Source of the DNA: Rhodopseudomonas palustris
Lineage (GTDB): Bacteria; Pseudomonadota; Alphaproteobacteria; Rhizobiales; Xanthobacteraceae
NCBI RefSeq assembly: GCF_034479375.1
Contig: NZ_CP140155.1
Span: 4,130,501 to 4,194,500 of the forward strand
Length of the DNA: 64,000 nt
Direction: 5' to 3'
Below the pieces are notes generated by a model that saw only the letters and a list, made by a program, of their open reading frames with translations, was not told the DNA's origin and searched no databases. Of the stretch, positions 45,138 through 56,424 are shown piece after piece; positions within the stretch are counted from its first letter, which is position 1, and each line of letters begins with the position of its first letter. The position numbers and the translations under genes are program-made.

Positions 45138-46223
45138 TCAGCGCGGCAGTTCGGTGAAGGTGACGATCACGGCGGTGCGACGGCCCTGCGTCGGGGCGGC
45201 GTCGCGGTGGATGCCGGCCGGATCGTACAGCACGGCGTTGCCGTCGCTGCTCGTCACCGCCACCTGATGGGCCTCGATCGCCGTGGCGAAATTGCTGTCG
45301 GCGACCAGGTCGGCGCCGAACGACGCCTTGCGCTGCAGGCCGGCGGGCAGCGCATAAAACGTCTCGCGCCAGTTCTGCAGGGTCGAGGACAGGCCGGCGA
45401 GGTCGTTGGCGCGGCGGATCAGGCCGTCCCCGAACCCCGTCGCGGCCCGGTTGCTGCCGGCCACATAGGTGAGCGGGCCGTTGGCGGCGCCGATATCGCC
45501 GAGATAGATCACCAGCTTCAGCACGTTGGTGCCGGGGTCGACCTTGAAGCCGTCGCAGGGCGAGGCCTCGACGCTGACGTCGGCGAACGGGCTTGCGGGC
45601 GGCGCGCTCGGCGCGTCGACCACCTCGGCGGCGATGTCGCCGACGCCGACCGGGCGCTTGAGATAGGCGCTCGCTGCTTCGGTCAGGCCGAGATCGGCAG
45701 CGGTCTGGTTGAACCAGCGATACAGCTCGGCCGCCGCCGCCGGATCGATCCGGATCCGGCTGTTGGCGGGATCGCCGGCCGGCGTTGCGCGCTGCTCCAG
45801 CGTCGTCAATTGCGGCGCCAGCAGATTGCGGATCTGTGCGATCGCATCGGCGCCGAGGCGGGTGACGGCGAAGCCGTCGCCCTGCAGCGGCACATAGACG
45901 GCGGCTCCGCGCTCGGTCTTCGGCGCAAAGGCCTGGCCGGCGGTGAAGCGCGACAGCCGCTGCAGCAGGATCAGCCGCAGCAGGGTCGGCAGGCTGCGCA
46001 GCACCGCGACGAACGGCTTGCCGGCTTCGGCGGGGCGCGGCAGGTGCTCGATGTCGATCAGGCGCTGCGCCGAGGTCAGCAGGAAGCCATAGCCGAAATA
46101 GCTGATCGCCTTCAGCCTCGCGCCGAGCATCGGCATCGACATCACGCGGCCATAGGCCGGATGGGCATCGTAGTCGATCGCCGGCAGATGATCGAACGGA
46201 TAGGACTTTGCTTCGGACTGCAT
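45138..46223 (-). CDS. Phytanoyl-CoA dioxygenase-like protein with altered metal motif
   Basis: A 361-residue protein. The C-terminal half looks like the PhyH double-stranded beta helix: CDGFKVDPGTNVLKLVIYLGDIGAANGPLTYVAGSNR, then AVLYDPAGIHRDAAPTQGRRTAVIVTF. The 2-oxoglutarate-binding Arg and second His are in place (GIHRD, GRR), but the first metal His of H-x-D is Lys (K-V-D), so iron binding is doubtful. Residues 1-90 are unique and include helical hydrophobic stretches (GRVMSMPMLGARLKAISYFGYGFLL). The start ATG has AGGGGCAGG upstream. It is convergent with the RLP, 16 bases apart. No function is assigned. Confidence 0.65.
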   Translation of the reverse strand: MQSEAKSYPFDHLPAIDYDAHPAYGRVMSMPMLGARLKAISYFGYGFLLTSAQRLIDIEHLPRPAEAGKPFVAVLRSLPTLLRLILLQRLSRFTAGQAFAPKTERGAAVYVPLQGDGFAVTRLGADAIAQIRNLLAPQLTTLEQRATPAGDPANSRIRIDPAAAAELYRWFNQTAADLGLTEAASAYLKRPVGVGDIAAEVVDAPSAPPASPFADVSVEASPCDGFKVDPGTNVLKLVIYLGDIGAANGPLTYVAGSNRAATGFGDGLIRRANDLAGLSSTLQNWRETFYALPAGLQRKASFGADLVADSNFATAIEAHQVAVTSSDGNAVLYDPAGIHRDAAPTQGRRTAVIVTFTELPR

Positions 46224-46432
46224 GACCTGCCCCTCAGTGGCTCGCGAATCCCATAGACACCAAATGCGGACTATGGTGGGCGGCGCCGCATCGCGCGAGA
46301 TAGCAATACGGCGATGTCCCGGGGAAATCGCGCCCTTGCGCCCACCTGCGCGCCAAGGCCGCACCGCGCGATGCGACCGCCTCGCCGCGCGGCGTCGTGC
46401 TCACGGCGGACCGGAGCGAGCGGGTTCCGGAA

Positions 46433-47254
46433 TCAGATCCAGGCGAAGTTCGCCGCCGGGCGGGCCGTGCGGTTGAGCAGCGAGCGCATCAGGCAGCGCT
46501 CGATCTGGACCGAGGAGACGGTCGCGGCGTCGGCGCCGACCAGCGCGCAGGCATCGGCGCGTTCGGCGAAGACCCGGCCGCTGGCGACGACGGCGAGCGC
46601 CGGATTGCGCGAGGCTTTGCGGATCTTGCGGATGCTCTCGGCGACACGGGGCAGCCAGTGCTCGCGGCGCAGCGCCGGGCTGAGCGACAGGTTGACCGCA
46701 TCGAACCAGCCATTGGCGACCAGATCGGTGAGCGCCTTTTCGTTGTCGGGAAACTCACCGACCGTGTTCCAGCCGGCTTGGCGCAGCAGCTCGGAATGCA
46801 GGGCGGCGCAGAACGAATGCGGCTCGCCGGGCTGCGAAACCACCAGCACCGTGCGCGGCTGCGAGCGGGTCAGCGGCGCCGACAGCAGATCGAAGCTGAT
46901 ACGGCGCATCGCGGTCTGCAGGTGGCACAGGCCGATCGCGACCTCGAATTCGCTGCAGGCATCCTCGCTCCACAGATCGCCGAGCTTGCGCGCGGTCGGC
47001 TCGAACAGGCCGGTGAACAAGGCGGTCGGCGAAGCCGCGCGCGTCAGCGAACGGTCGATCAGGTCGAATGCGTCGGCGAGATTGGGGGCGATCAGCAGCC
47101 GGGCCAGTTCGTCGGCGCGGGCGTCCGCCGGGTCTTTCGCCGCGCGGATCCGCGCCGGTGCGGCGGCGTGCTTGACGAGAAGGTGCGGGATGACCGTCGA
47201 GACTATGCTTTCTTGATGCACGGCACGCACTCGATCTGGTTGCCCTCGGACCAT
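46433..47254 (-). CDS. AerR/PpaA-type cobalamin-binding (SCHIC) domain protein
   Basis: About 273 residues. The N-terminal ESIVSTVIPHLLVKH is followed by a helical B12-cap segment LFEPTARKLGDLWSEDACSEFEVAIGLCHLQTAM. A Rossmann-like B12 domain comes next: TVLVVSQPGEPHSFCAALHSELLRQAGWN (candidate cobalamin-ligand His), ALTDLVANGWFDAVNLSLS and ASGRVFAERADACALVGADAA. The pattern is that of PpaA/AerR, light-responsive antirepressors of PpsR/CrtJ in purple bacteria. It is not next to ppsR or a photosynthesis cluster here. The start is uncertain: ATG 47254 lacks a ribosome site, and a GTG before HQESIV is possible. Confidence 0.83.
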   Translation of the reverse strand: MVRGQPDRVRAVHQESIVSTVIPHLLVKHAAAPARIRAAKDPADARADELARLLIAPNLADAFDLIDRSLTRAASPTALFTGLFEPTARKLGDLWSEDACSEFEVAIGLCHLQTAMRRISFDLLSAPLTRSQPRTVLVVSQPGEPHSFCAALHSELLRQAGWNTVGEFPDNEKALTDLVANGWFDAVNLSLSPALRREHWLPRVAESIRKIRKASRNPALAVVASGRVFAERADACALVGADAATVSSVQIERCLMRSLLNRTARPAANFAWI

Positions 47255-48108
47255 CGGGAATTGGTGAATGTCGAGACCCAGCGAGGCTGCCGAGGGGAAG
47301 CAGGTCGGGGTTTCCTCATGCGGCCACGGCCCGGAACAACCGGCAGCGCCGTTGCCGCATCGCAGAGGGAGCCCCGGAATCGACAGCTCGTCTTTGCTCT
47401 GGATCAAAACGGCCGGGCGGCGGACGCGCGCCTGCGCCGCGGCTCGCGAGGCGCGGCAGCGGCAAAGCGTCGCGATGCTGTCGCGAGCGGATCGCCGAAA
47501 TCGGACTCAGATACCGCTCAGGTCGTGAGATCGTTGCAAGGTAGCCGGCCCCCGGGCTGGCTCGACGAGCATCGCGCTCTTACGATGTTCTGGCGAATCC
47601 CGATTCGTGGTATCACTCCGGGAGGATCGGACAGGATTCTCGTGAGTGTTTCGCGTAGTTCCAGGCAGGTGCCCGCGAAACGAAACCACAGGTGTCCATT
47701 CCGGCGAAGGTGCGGGCGAAGGTATCGCCCGGCAGTTAGTTGGCAAAGACTGAAGCGCGCTTACGTCTTTGTTCTGAATCAATCGATATGGTTATCGGCT
47801 ACGTATATTTACAGTTGTGCGAATCAGCGCAAAACTGAATCGACGAGTCCATCTAGGCTGAGCAACTATCAAGTTTAAACAAAGAGTTAGACTTGTTTTT
47901 GACTCACAGGTGATTCGCGATTCTGAAGAACGAGTGCCTGGTTACCAGCGCTCGTTCACCGTTCCAGCGTGAGGCGTTTTGGCGTGACCGGACTGACCGA
48001 TTTCGCCGAAATCTAGAGGTTTCGTTAACCTTGATAAGTAAAGCGTTGATCACGCTGTTCACCTTAGGGGGCAAGCCGCCCCTAATTGAAGAAAGCTGGA
48101 GAAATACG
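47255..48108. other. Long AT-rich gene-free control region
   Basis: About 850 bases between the divergent AerR-like and HAMP genes. 47620-48060 is clearly richer in A and T than the rest of the window. Open frames in it look random. A weak hairpin GGGGGCAAGCCGCCCC lies about 40 bases before the HAMP gene's start. I could not define promoters or operators here. Confidence 0.5.
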
Positions 48109-48891
48109 ATGCAATTCGACCTTTCAAATCGGAGCCTCGCGCAAAAGATCTCGATTCTGGTGCTGGGAATTACCTTCGTGGTGGCGCTCGCCATCGGCGG
48201 CGTCAGCCAGCTGGTGCTGCACAAGGTCACCACCGACCAGGCCAAGCAGCACGCCAGCGTGGCCTCGCTGGACCGTCTGATCGGACATGGAGGGGCGACG
48301 CTGTCGCCGGTCCGGGCGGCGGATGGCAGTATCGTCGGCATGCTGGTGATGCAGCAGGATGCCGGAGCCGTGGTGATGCCGGCCTCCTATGAGGGCCAGG
48401 GCCTCCTGGTCCAGGCGGCCGAGACCGTCACCGCGCCGGCCGCGAATTACGCCATGAGCGCCGCGAACACGATGCTGCTGCTCGCCGGGATCGTTGTCTT
48501 CGCCGTGGTCGGCCTGATCGGCACCCGGATCTCGCGCGGCCTGCTCGCTCCGCTCGGTGAACTCGAGAAGGACGTCGAGAAGCTCGCCAGCGGCGAGACC
48601 AACATCCGCATCCACGCCCTCAGCCGCTCCGACGAGATCGGCCGGATCGCGCGCTCGATCGCCAAGATCCAGGAATCGCTGATCGAACTCGCCAAGCTCA
48701 AGACCCAGCGGGTGGTCGGCGGCGCCAATTCGATGCTGGAGAATCTCAAGGAGATGTGGGGCGACCTGAGATCCGCGGCCCGCAATGCCCGCGAGATGCT
48801 GCTCACCGACGGCAAGACCATCAGCGAGACGCTGTCGCGATCCTGGAGCGAATGGGTGCATAACGGCCTCGGCGTTCCGAAACGCGCCTGA
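48109..48891 (+). CDS. HAMP-domain membrane protein without an output domain
   Basis: A 260-residue protein. Helix 1 lies at residues about 13-35 (ISILVLGITFVVALAIGGVSQL). A short periplasmic loop follows to about residue 124, and helix 2 at about 125-144 (MLLLAGIVVFAVVGLIGT). A HAMP domain comes next (SRGLLAPLGELEKDVEKLASGETNIRIHALSRSDEIGRIARSI), then a coiled coil and about 60 residues with no kinase, cyclase or chemoreceptor signalling tip. It resembles a short chemoreceptor-like sensor. Its partner is unknown. The start follows GGAG. A terminator follows 70 bases after the stop. Confidence 0.8.
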   Translation: MQFDLSNRSLAQKISILVLGITFVVALAIGGVSQLVLHKVTTDQAKQHASVASLDRLIGHGGATLSPVRAADGSIVGMLVMQQDAGAVVMPASYEGQGLLVQAAETVTAPAANYAMSAANTMLLLAGIVVFAVVGLIGTRISRGLLAPLGELEKDVEKLASGETNIRIHALSRSDEIGRIARSIAKIQESLIELAKLKTQRVVGGANSMLENLKEMWGDLRSAARNAREMLLTDGKTISETLSRSWSEWVHNGLGVPKRA

Positions 48892-48902
48892 CGATCAACC
48901 GT

Positions 48903-48932
48903 CACGCGCCCCCTTCGGCCGGAGGGGGCGCG
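48903..48932. terminator. GC-rich hairpin after the HAMP gene
   Basis: CGCGCCCCC-TTCGGCCG-GAGGGGGCGCG is a long stem with a near-symmetrical loop but no T-run. Confidence 0.55.
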
Positions 48933-48958
48933 GGTGGTGACAAGCCTCGATCAAGTTC

Positions 48959-48987
48959 AAAAGCCCGCGCTCGCCGCGGGCTTTTTG
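48959..48987 (+). terminator. Intrinsic terminator of the HAMP gene
   Basis: AAAAGCCCGCG-CTCGC-CGCGGGCTTTTTG, a GC-rich stem followed by TTTTTGTTT. Confidence 0.92.
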
Positions 48988-49280
48988 TTTGCGCAGCGGC
49001 TGGTTCGTGCGTCGCGTTTCTGCCCAAGATAGAAGGTCGACGCCCCGACCGTGCACGCCGGTCAGGAACTCGGACTTGAGGAAGTGGCGGCCGCAATGGC
49101 TCGTCAGCCTCACGCAGCATGATTCGGGCGGATCGGCCTGGGCAGAGAACCCTGCAAACAATCGACGATCCCGCTCGGCACGAGATTGTCACCCGTGTCT
49201 GACGGTCACCCGTCTGCTCGTCACGCGTGTCGGGTCGTCGCCGTTATCGGGAGGCCGGACACATCGGTCCGTTGAGTTTC

Positions 49281-49355
49281 TGGAGCGGGCGAAGGGATTC
49301 GAACCCTCGACCCCAACCTTGGCAAGGTTGTGCTCTACCCCTGAGCTACACCCGC
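49281..49355 (-). tRNA. tRNA-Gly (anticodon GCC)
   Basis: 75 bases including CCA. Reverse strand: acceptor GCGGGTG/CGCCCGC (with G-T), D arm GCTC/GAGC, anticodon stem CAACC/GGTTG with loop TTGCCAA, T arm GAGGG-TTCGAAT-CCCTT. Anticodon GCC reads GGC/GGT. Confidence 0.96.
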
Positions 49356-49755
49356 ATCCGAGAAACGCCGAAGCTTGCGCCGCAGCCGTGCGCAGTCCTA
49401 TGCCAAATGCCGCACGCGAATGCAACAGCCCATGGCGTCTTCGATGCGCCCCTTTTGCAGGGGGACGGCCAGACGCCTTCCCCTCGGCGTGGCGATGCCC
49501 GGCTGCGGCGGTCCCGGAGCTTCGAATCCGTCCGCCGAGATCACAAAGTCCCGAGACGGGACACCCGCTCGCGCCGGGTTCCGGTTGAAAACGAAACGTC
49601 GCGCGCCATTTACAGGGCATGCTAGAGCATGATCCCGAAAAGCGGGTGCCGGTTTTCGGGATCATGCTCAATCAGAATCCAGAGCAGGATGACGATCCGA
49701 AGATACGTCATCCTGCGCTAGAACGGCGCTCTTCCGGACATCAGGCGAGGATCAC
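49356..49755. other. Spacer upstream of the CnoX-like gene
   Basis: About 400 bases with no supported gene. It carries the hairpin repeats at 49622-49717. The leftward tRNA-Gly promoter and the rightward CnoX-like promoter must lie here. Confidence 0.5.
49622..49717. repeat. GAGCATGATCCCGAAAA hairpin repeat plus GCAGGATGACG hairpin
   Basis: AGCATGATCCCGAAAA...TTTTCGGGATCATGCT is a near-perfect inverted repeat around GCGGGTGCCGG, of a type common in Rhizobiales. A second hairpin GCAGGATGACG...CGTCATCCTGC follows at 49685-49716. Confidence 0.8.
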
Positions 49756-50676
49756 GTGACAATCATCGAGCAGGGCAGCGGTGCGGCCCCCCAGGCTGCG
49801 CCCGATCTGATCAAGGACACCACGACGCAGACCTTCGTTCAGGACGTGATCGAGGAGTCCAAGCGCCAGCCGGTGCTGATCGACTTCTGGGCGCCGTGGT
49901 GCGGCCCGTGCCGCCAGCTCACCCCGATGCTGGAAAAGGCGGTCCGCGCCGCCGGCGGCAAGGTCAAGCTGGTCAAGATGAACATCGACGAGCATCCGCA
50001 GATCCCGGGCCAGATGGGGATCCAGTCGATTCCCGCGGTGATCGCCTTCGTCGACGGCAAGCCGGCCGACGGCTTCATGGGGGCGGTTCCGGAAAGCCAG
50101 GTGACGGCATTTATCGACAAGCTCGCCTCCGGCGTCCCGGGCGGCGCACCGACCGCCGCCGAATTGCTGCAGGAAGCCGAAGCCGTACTGGCCGAGGGCG
50201 ATGTGCAGACGGCCGCCGCGATCTACGCCGAAGTGCTGACCGCCGACGCCACCAATGTCGCGGCGCTCGCCGGGCTATCGCGCTGCTATATGGTGTCCGG
50301 TGCGGTCGACGAGGCCAAGCAGACGCTGGCGCAGGTGCCCGAAGCCAAGCGCGAGGACGCCGCCGTCAAGGCGGTGCAGGCGATGATCGATCTCGCCGAA
50401 CAGGCCGAGCAGGTCGGGCCGATCGCGGAACTCGAGCAGAAGGTCGCGGCCGACCCGCTCGACCATCAGGCCCGGTTCGATCTCGCCACAGCGCTCAACG
50501 CGGCCGGCCGGCGCGACGGGGCCACCACGCATCTGCTGGAGATCGTCAGGCGCGACCGCAAATGGAACGAGGACGGCGCCCGCAAGCAGTTGGTGCAGTT
50601 GTTCGAGGCCTGGGGTCCGGTCGACGACGCCACGGTCGAGGGGCGCAAGCGGCTCTCGACCATCCTGTTCTCCTGA
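49756..50676 (+). CDS. Thioredoxin-TPR chaperedoxin (CnoX/YbbN-like)
   Basis: A 306-residue cytosolic protein. Residues about 25-125 are a thioredoxin fold with an intact active site VLIDFWAPWCGPCRQL (WCGPC), unlike E. coli CnoX, whose site is degraded. Residues about 130-300 are tetratricopeptide-like helices (AEAVLAEGDVQTAAAIYAEVLTADATNVAALAGLSRCYM). CnoX proteins combine holdase and redox protection of substrates for GroEL/ES. The intact CXXC suggests real thiol-disulfide activity. It is followed 28 bases later by a Lon-N domain gene and then by a Trm112 gene, likely one transcription unit. The annotated start is GTG at 49756. Confidence 0.92.
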   Translation: MTIIEQGSGAAPQAAPDLIKDTTTQTFVQDVIEESKRQPVLIDFWAPWCGPCRQLTPMLEKAVRAAGGKVKLVKMNIDEHPQIPGQMGIQSIPAVIAFVDGKPADGFMGAVPESQVTAFIDKLASGVPGGAPTAAELLQEAEAVLAEGDVQTAAAIYAEVLTADATNVAALAGLSRCYMVSGAVDEAKQTLAQVPEAKREDAAVKAVQAMIDLAEQAEQVGPIAELEQKVAADPLDHQARFDLATALNAAGRRDGATTHLLEIVRRDRKWNEDGARKQLVQLFEAWGPVDDATVEGRKRLSTILFS

Positions 50677-50704
50677 AGTTGCTCTCGAACTGCGGGATTC
50701 GCCG

Positions 50705-51379
50705 ATGCCGATCAATGCCGACTATCGCGGTCCCGCCGACCTTCCCGAGGTGATTCCGGTGTTTCCGCTGCCGGGCGCGCTGCTGCTGCCGCGCGGCCAG
50801 ATGCCGCTCAACATCTTCGAGCCGCGCTATCTGGCGATGGTCGACGATTCACTGCGCGACGGCCACCGGCTGATCGGGATGATCCAGCCCGACGCGACGC
50901 ATTCGGAAAAGGACGAGGCGCCGAAACTGTTCCAGGTCGGCTGCGTCGGCCGCATCACTCAGCTCGCCGAATCCGGCGACGGCCGCTACATCCTCGAACT
51001 CACCGGCGTGTCGCGCTTCAAGGTGGTCGAGGAGCTGTCGGTGAAGACGCCTTACCGGCAGTGCAAGGTGGATTACTTCCCTTACGTCGACGATTTCACC
51101 GCCCGCAAGGGCGAGGACGAGGTCGATCGCGAGTCGCTGCTCACGGTGCTGACCGACTTCCTCAAGGCCAACAATCTCAAGGTCGACTGGGACGGCGTCG
51201 AAAGCGCGCCGAACGAGGCGCTGGTCAACGCACTGGCGATGATGTCGCCCTATGGCGCGCCGGAGAAGCAGGCGATGCTGGAAGCGCCCGACCTCAAGAC
51301 CCGCGCCGAGATCCTGATCGCGGTCACCGAGATGGACCTCGCCAAGAAGCGCACCAGCGGCGATCCTCCGCTGCAGTGA
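50705..51379 (+). CDS. Stand-alone Lon N-terminal (LonSB) domain protein
   Basis: A 224-residue cytosolic protein matching the Lon substrate-binding N-domain only: [68 protein letters not shown], and a helical C-terminal part ([22 protein letters not shown]). No ATPase or protease domain is present. The role of such free LonSB proteins is not settled; substrate or partner recognition is assumed. It is between the CnoX-like and Trm112-like genes, which suggests a protein-quality-control string. Confidence 0.93.
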   Translation: MPINADYRGPADLPEVIPVFPLPGALLLPRGQMPLNIFEPRYLAMVDDSLRDGHRLIGMIQPDATHSEKDEAPKLFQVGCVGRITQLAESGDGRYILELTGVSRFKVVEELSVKTPYRQCKVDYFPYVDDFTARKGEDEVDRESLLTVLTDFLKANNLKVDWDGVESAPNEALVNALAMMSPYGAPEKQAMLEAPDLKTRAEILIAVTEMDLAKKRTSGDPPLQ

Positions 51380-51464
51380 GCGCCGGCGCGATTTGCGCCG
51401 CCGCGTTGACGCCGGGGCCGACTTGCCGCTTCAATCCCGCAATCCTCATTCCAGATCGTGGACC

Positions 51465-51662
51465 ATGACGACATCCCCCGAGCGCCCCGAGACCACCGTC
51501 GATCGCAAGCTGCTGGAAATCCTGGTGTGCCCGATCACCAAGGGCCCGCTGGAATTCGACGCCGCCCGTCAGGAGCTGATCTCGCGCGGCGCCAAGCTCG
51601 CCTATCCGATCCGCGACGGCATTCCGATCATGCTGCCGGAAGAAGCCCGCAAGCTGGGGTGA
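51465..51662 (+). CDS. Trm112/UPF0434-family small protein
   Basis: A 65-residue protein: [51 protein letters not shown], the Trm112-like pattern. Only one Cys (LVCPI) is visible, so the four-Cys zinc site of eukaryotic Trm112 is not present. Bacterial members are thought to activate methyltransferases, but that is unproven for this branch. It ends a likely cnoX-lon-trm112 unit and is convergent with ccmB, about 50 bases away. Confidence 0.9.
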   Translation: MTTSPERPETTVDRKLLEILVCPITKGPLEFDAARQELISRGAKLAYPIRDGIPIMLPEEARKLG

Positions 51663-51712
51663 GGCTGCTGCGGGCGTCGCCATGACGGCAGCCCCGCACG
51701 GCCGGTCAGCGT

Positions 51713-52381
51713 TCAATCCAGCCCGTGGCGCAGGCTCGCCGCGGCGGCGAATGGGCCGACCACCAGGCTCGCCAGCGACAGCGCGCACAGGATCGAGAAC
51801 GGGGTGCCGAACGGCACCGGCCCTGTGATCGCGGCCTGCGAGGCGGCGACGCCGAAAATCAGCACCGGGATCGACAGCGGCAGCACCAGCACCGCCATCA
51901 GCAGGCCGCCGCGGCGTAGCGCCACCGCCAGCGCGGCGCCGATCATGCCCGTGAAGGTCAGCGCCGGCGTGCCGGCCAGCAGCGTCGCCATCACCGCCAG
52001 CGAGGCGGTGCCGTCGAGGTTGAGCAGCAGGCCGAGCACCGGGGTCGCGACGATCAGCGGCAGGCCGGCGGCGAGCCAATGCGCCAGGGCCTTGGCGGCG
52101 CAGGTCAGTTCCAGCGGCGTGCGGCTCATCACGATCAGATCGAGCGAGCCGTCCTCAGCGTCGGCGGTGAACAGCCGGTCGAGCGTCAACAGGCTCGCCA
52201 GCAGCGCGCCGAGCCACAGGATCGCGGGGCCCAATCGCTGCAGCAGCTTGAGGTCGGGGCCGACCGCGAACGGCATCAGCACCACCACGGTGAGGAAGAA
52301 CAGCACCCCGATCAGCGCCCCGCCGCCGACCCGCATCGCGATTTTCACATCGCGGCGAATGATCGCGCCGAGCGCGGTCAT
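51713..52381 (-). CDS. ccmB: Heme exporter protein B
   Basis: A 222-residue membrane protein with six transmembrane helices. LGAIIRRDVKIAMRVGGGALIGVLFFLTVVVLMPFAVGPD, then GPAILWLGALLASLLTLDRLFTADAEDGSLDLIVMSRTPLELTCAAKALAHWLAAGLPL, are the CcmB signature, and helices with ATLLAGTPALTFTGMIGAALAVALRRGGLL follow. It partners CcmA to drive heme handover to CcmE for cytochrome c maturation. ccmC, ccmD and ccmG, usually next in line, do not follow; the next gene downstream is convergent. Confidence 0.94.
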   Translation of the reverse strand: MTALGAIIRRDVKIAMRVGGGALIGVLFFLTVVVLMPFAVGPDLKLLQRLGPAILWLGALLASLLTLDRLFTADAEDGSLDLIVMSRTPLELTCAAKALAHWLAAGLPLIVATPVLGLLLNLDGTASLAVMATLLAGTPALTFTGMIGAALAVALRRGGLLMAVLVLPLSIPVLIFGVAASQAAITGPVPFGTPFSILCALSLASLVVGPFAAAASLRHGLD

Positions 52382-52443
52382 CGCGGGCCTCCTGCGCTGC
52401 GCGCGGCGATCGCATCTGAGGGTTTGCGGCTGCCACGAGGAAT

Positions 52444-52589
52444 ACCCTCCCCTGGAGGGGGAGGGTCGCTCGCGCAGCGAGCGGGGTGGGGTGGCGAAGA
52501 GTTCATCCGCCGTGCCCGCTGCTCACCCCACCCCGTCACCCACGCCGCTTCGCGGCCTGGGTGCCGACCCTCCCCCTCCAGGGGAGGGT
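52444..52589. repeat. 146-bp inverted-repeat element (copy 2), between ccmA and ccmB
   Basis: Identical over all 146 bases to 28371-28516, with the same 25-base terminal inverted repeats and the same eight bases (GAAGAGAG) beyond the right end. It separates the normally adjoining ccmA and ccmB. A further GTCGGGGGTGGGGGTCC fragment lies at 52672-52690. Confidence 0.92.
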
Positions 52590-52751
52590 GAAGAGAGCCC
52601 CCGTGCCGTCGAAATTCTATATGTGATTGCCCTGCCCTCTGGGAGGGAGCCTGCCCATGGCTCGGTCCGGAGTCGGGGGTGGGGGTCCCCGAGCACGACG
52701 CCGGCGATCGCGCCGCCGCGAAACGCAATCCGTTCATGACCCGCACCCCGC

Positions 52752-53354
52752 TCACGCTGCCGCTCCGATCCGCATCTCGCGCGTGGTGATGCCGAGCGGG
52801 CTGTGGGTGGCGGCGACGATCAGGCCGCCGCGGGCGAGGTGGTCGCTCATCAGGTTCACGAACATCGCCTGACCTTTGACGTCGAGCGCGGAGGTCGGCT
52901 CGTCGAGCAGCCAGATCGGCCGGCGCACCACCAAGAGCCGCGCGATCGACAGCCGCCGCCGCTGGCCCGCGGAAAGATACGCGGCCGGTAGTTCCGCGGC
53001 GTGCGACAAGCCCACGGCGGTGATCCCGGCCATCAGATCGGCCGGTTCGCCGCCGAGAAAATCGCGCCAGAAGGCGAGATTTTCGACGACGCTGAGCGAG
53101 GGCTTCAGCGCGTCGCGATGGCCGAGATAGTGCGCTTGTTCCGCCACCGGGGTGTCCGGCTCGCCGCCATCGAACGTGATGATACCAGCCGCCGGCATCA
53201 GCAGGCCGGCGATCAGCCGCAGCAGCGAGGTCTTGCCGGCGCCGTTATGGCCGACCAGCGCCAGCGCCTCGCCGCCCGCGGCCTCGAAATCGAGTCCGTC
53301 GAACACCTCGCGGCCGCCTCGTATGCATCTCAGCCCGCGTCCCGAAAGCCGCAT
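52752..53354 (-). CDS. ccmA: Heme exporter ATP-binding protein A
   Basis: A 200-residue ATPase of the CcmAB complex that uses ATP to release holo-CcmE in cytochrome c biogenesis. Walker [18 protein letters not shown]-loop region [20 protein letters not shown], signature [16 protein letters not shown] and Walker [14 protein letters not shown] are present. Short length is normal for CcmA. It is divergent from acnA, an arrangement also known in Bradyrhizobium. 370 bases containing a 146-bp repeat lie between it and ccmB. Confidence 0.95.
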   Translation of the reverse strand: MRLSGRGLRCIRGGREVFDGLDFEAAGGEALALVGHNGAGKTSLLRLIAGLLMPAAGIITFDGGEPDTPVAEQAHYLGHRDALKPSLSVVENLAFWRDFLGGEPADLMAGITAVGLSHAAELPAAYLSAGQRRRLSIARLLVVRRPIWLLDEPTSALDVKGQAMFVNLMSDHLARGGLIVAATHSPLGITTREMRIGAAA

Positions 53355-53575
53355 TCCACGTCGCCTGTTCCGTCCCCGGAATCGGGACCGTCTTGCTCAC
53401 AATCGATGCGGGCGCTAGTCGTTGTCGAACTGGCGGCGCATCTGGAAAGGTTCTATAAGCCGGAACTTGATGCAGTACACCATCGGCGCCTGCAAGCCGT
53501 TCGGCTCGCTTCTCCGGGTGCCCGCATGAACGCTCGCCCGCCCATCGAAAAACGAAAATCTGGGACCCGCCTTTC

Positions 53576-56293
<2,718 letters not shown>

Positions 56294-56356
56294 GCGACGC
56301 ATGCGGGCCACAAGCGTGGCGCAAAAGCCTCACTGCGAAGTGAGTGGCAGGTGAAC

Positions 56357-56390
56357 GGAAGGCGGCCTATGCAAAGGGCCGCCTTTTCGT
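56357..56390 (+). terminator. Intrinsic terminator of acnA
   Basis: AAGGCGGCC-TATGCAAAG-GGCCGCCTTTTCG, a nine-pair stem with a TTTT tail, about 65 bases after the acnA stop. Confidence 0.88.
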
Positions 56391-56424
56391 TTTCAAGGCG
56401 CTCACCCGCTCCCATGCAAAGGCG

